Assembly: GCA_020072905.1 (NCBI GenBank)
Contig: JAIQGB010000058.1
Location: 1-15,005 of the forward strand
Source: Terriglobia bacterium
GTDB taxonomy: Bacteria; Acidobacteriota; Terriglobia; UBA7540
DNA: 15,005 nucleotides
Direction of reading: 5' to 3'
The notes below the pieces were generated by a model. The model saw only the letters and a list, made by a program, of their open reading frames with translations, did no database searches and had not been told where the DNA came from. The translations under genes were made by a program, and so were the position numbers. Shown here piece after piece: positions 14,030 to 15,005 of the stretch (the first letter of the stretch is position 1; every line of letters begins with the position of its first letter).

Positions 14030-15005
14030 ATGATGTCTAAGCTTAGAATTCTTGCCTGTCTTTCTCTTTTACTCGTTCTCCCGGCTATGGCAGTAGCCCA
14101 GAAGCCGTCGAAGAGTGTGGTGCCGGTGCTCAATTCCATTTCCCCGAGCAGTGCGACGGCGGGGGGCAGCGCTTTCACCCTCACGGCCACCGGCTCAAAG
14201 TTCACCAACGGTTCGGTGCTGCGGTGGAACGGGTCTGCGGTCCCGACCACGGTGATCAGCAGCACGCAATTGCAGGCCACGCTGGGGAGCAGCCAGCTCG
14301 CGAGCGCGGGGACGGCAACGGTCTTCGTATTCACGTCGGGCCGGTTTGGGGGCACTTCCAACGGCCTGACGTTCACCATCAACGCGCCGGCCCCACCGCC
14401 GCCACCGCCGCCTCCACCCCCGGCTGGCGACCTGACGATTACCACCCCATCGGTTCCAGCCGGCACCGCAGGGTCCGACTATCAGGCCAATTTGGCAGCC
14501 TCGGGCGGCACGCCGGCCTATACCTGGAGCAAGGCCTCCGGTTCGTTGCCCTCCGGCGTAACCCTCCAGGCGGATGGTAAGCTGACGGGAAAGCCCAGCC
14601 AAGCAGGAGGACCGTTCACTTTCACTGCCCAGGCCAAAGATTCCGCCACCCAGGCCCAGATCGCAACGAGAGAGTTGTCCATGACCGTCGCCGCCCCGCC
14701 CCCTCCCCCCGGCGGCGGCAGCTATCTGTTCCAGTCCAGCGGTGCTAGCCCGCTTTCGGGCTGGGATTCCGTCTGGACAAAGACTGACGTGACGGCAGCT
14801 AGCCTGGTGCCGACTGATCCGTCTTTTGACCCAACTCCCGGACTCCAGCGTCAGGGCAGCGCTGGCACCTCACTGATAAAGATTCATTACGCCATCTGTG
14901 GAGACAGCACTAAGCCTACAGTTTGTGGAGAGGCCCACCAGGACTCCAACCTTAACGTTACAAAATATTTCAATTCGAGCAATGGCAATCCAAACGGCCT
15001 CGAAC
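14030..15005 (+). CDS. Secreted multidomain Ig-like protein, 3' end beyond the window
   Basis: Open from ATG 14030 (or ATG 14033) to the window edge, at least 325 residues, with no stop. A GAGGAG ribosome site lies at 14021-14026. The signal peptide is MMSKLRILACLSLLLVLP with an AVA cleavage site near residue 23. Residues about 30-118 look like an IPT/TIG Ig-like domain (SISPSSATAGG, FTLTATGSKFTNGSVLRWNG). Then a run of ten prolines (122-131), a second Ig-like domain of the putative-Ig/cadherin-like type at about 134-222 (SGGTPAYTWSKASGSLPSG, LQADGKLTGKPSQAGG), a shorter proline-glycine linker, and the start of a third module (GWDSVWTKTDVTAASLV, later CGDSTKPTVCG, which may form a disulfide). 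The third module could be a carbohydrate-active or ConA-like domain; I cannot name it. Likely extracellular or surface-attached. Confidence 0.88.
   Translation, partial: MMSKLRILACLSLLLVLPAMAVAQKPSKSVVPVLNSISPSSATAGGSAFTLTATGSKFTNGSVLRWNGSAVPTTVISSTQLQATLGSSQLASAGTATVFVFTSGRFGGTSNGLTFTINAPAPPPPPPPPPPAGDLTITTPSVPAGTAGSDYQANLAASGGTPAYTWSKASGSLPSGVTLQADGKLTGKPSQAGGPFTFTAQAKDSATQAQIATRELSMTVAAPPPPPGGGSYLFQSSGASPLSGWDSVWTKTDVTAASLVPTDPSFDPTPGLQRQGSAGTSLIKIHYAICGDSTKPTVCGEAHQDSNLNVTKYFNSSNGNPNGLE

Noticed and set aside
14195..14602. Minus-strand frames opposite the secreted Ig-like gene
   Set aside because: They arise from antisense reading of glycine/proline-rich codons; the plus-strand frame has a signal peptide and Ig-like domains.

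Overview
This window is GC-rich bacterial chromosome. It probably comes from a soil or sediment member of the Acidobacteriota or a similar Gram-negative phylum. That is an inference from the style of the genes: a TAT-exported Gfo/Idh/MocA oxidoreductase, an exosortase-type (PEP-CTERM) polysaccharide deacetylase and FemAB-like protein, and a secreted protein with Ig-like domains and polyproline linkers. No rRNA or marker gene fixes the taxonomy. There is one tRNA gene and no CRISPR array, intact insertion sequence or integrase.

Left arm (1-4821, all on +): a broken aldo/keto reductase cut by the window edge, a TAT-exported Gfo/Idh/MocA oxidoreductase, a secreted M48 zinc metalloprotease, a SIS-domain phosphosugar-binding protein, and a short (core-only) MetE-like methyltransferase. 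Gaps are short, so much of this may be one transcription unit. Two of the five genes are damaged: the aldo/keto reductase has lost an internal segment and changes frame, and the MetE-like gene has an amber codon inside its conserved TTVGSY motif.

Middle (4894-7566): an SDR oxidoreductase and a small membrane protein on -, then a MarR regulator and an AhpD-like carboxymuconolactone decarboxylase family protein on +. The region between the membrane protein and marR carries a possible promoter and two inverted repeats, which suggests local control by the MarR protein.

tRNA and accessory stretch (7567-10401): tRNA-Leu(UAA) on -, with the 3' remnant of a ribbon-helix-helix antitoxin-like gene abutting the tRNA 3' end, which looks like the scar of a lost element. 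Then come an FkbM methyltransferase on -, about 380 bases without a convincing gene, and a divergent pair: a Rad52-like annealing protein candidate on - and a small XRE regulator on +. The pair looks like a phage or plasmid remnant.

Right arm (10486-15005): an exopolysaccharide/exosortase-type group. It has a polysaccharide deacetylase on +, and a probable PAP2-FemAB operon on - whose PAP2 protein lacks the usual C1 and C2 phosphatase residues. After about 690 noncoding bases with some inverted repeats comes a large secreted Ig-like protein that runs off the right edge. No exosortase gene is in the window. I saw no clearly new multi-gene system; the best leads are the tRNA-flanking scar, the Rad52-like/XRE pair, the odd PAP2 protein and the amber-interrupted MetE-like gene.
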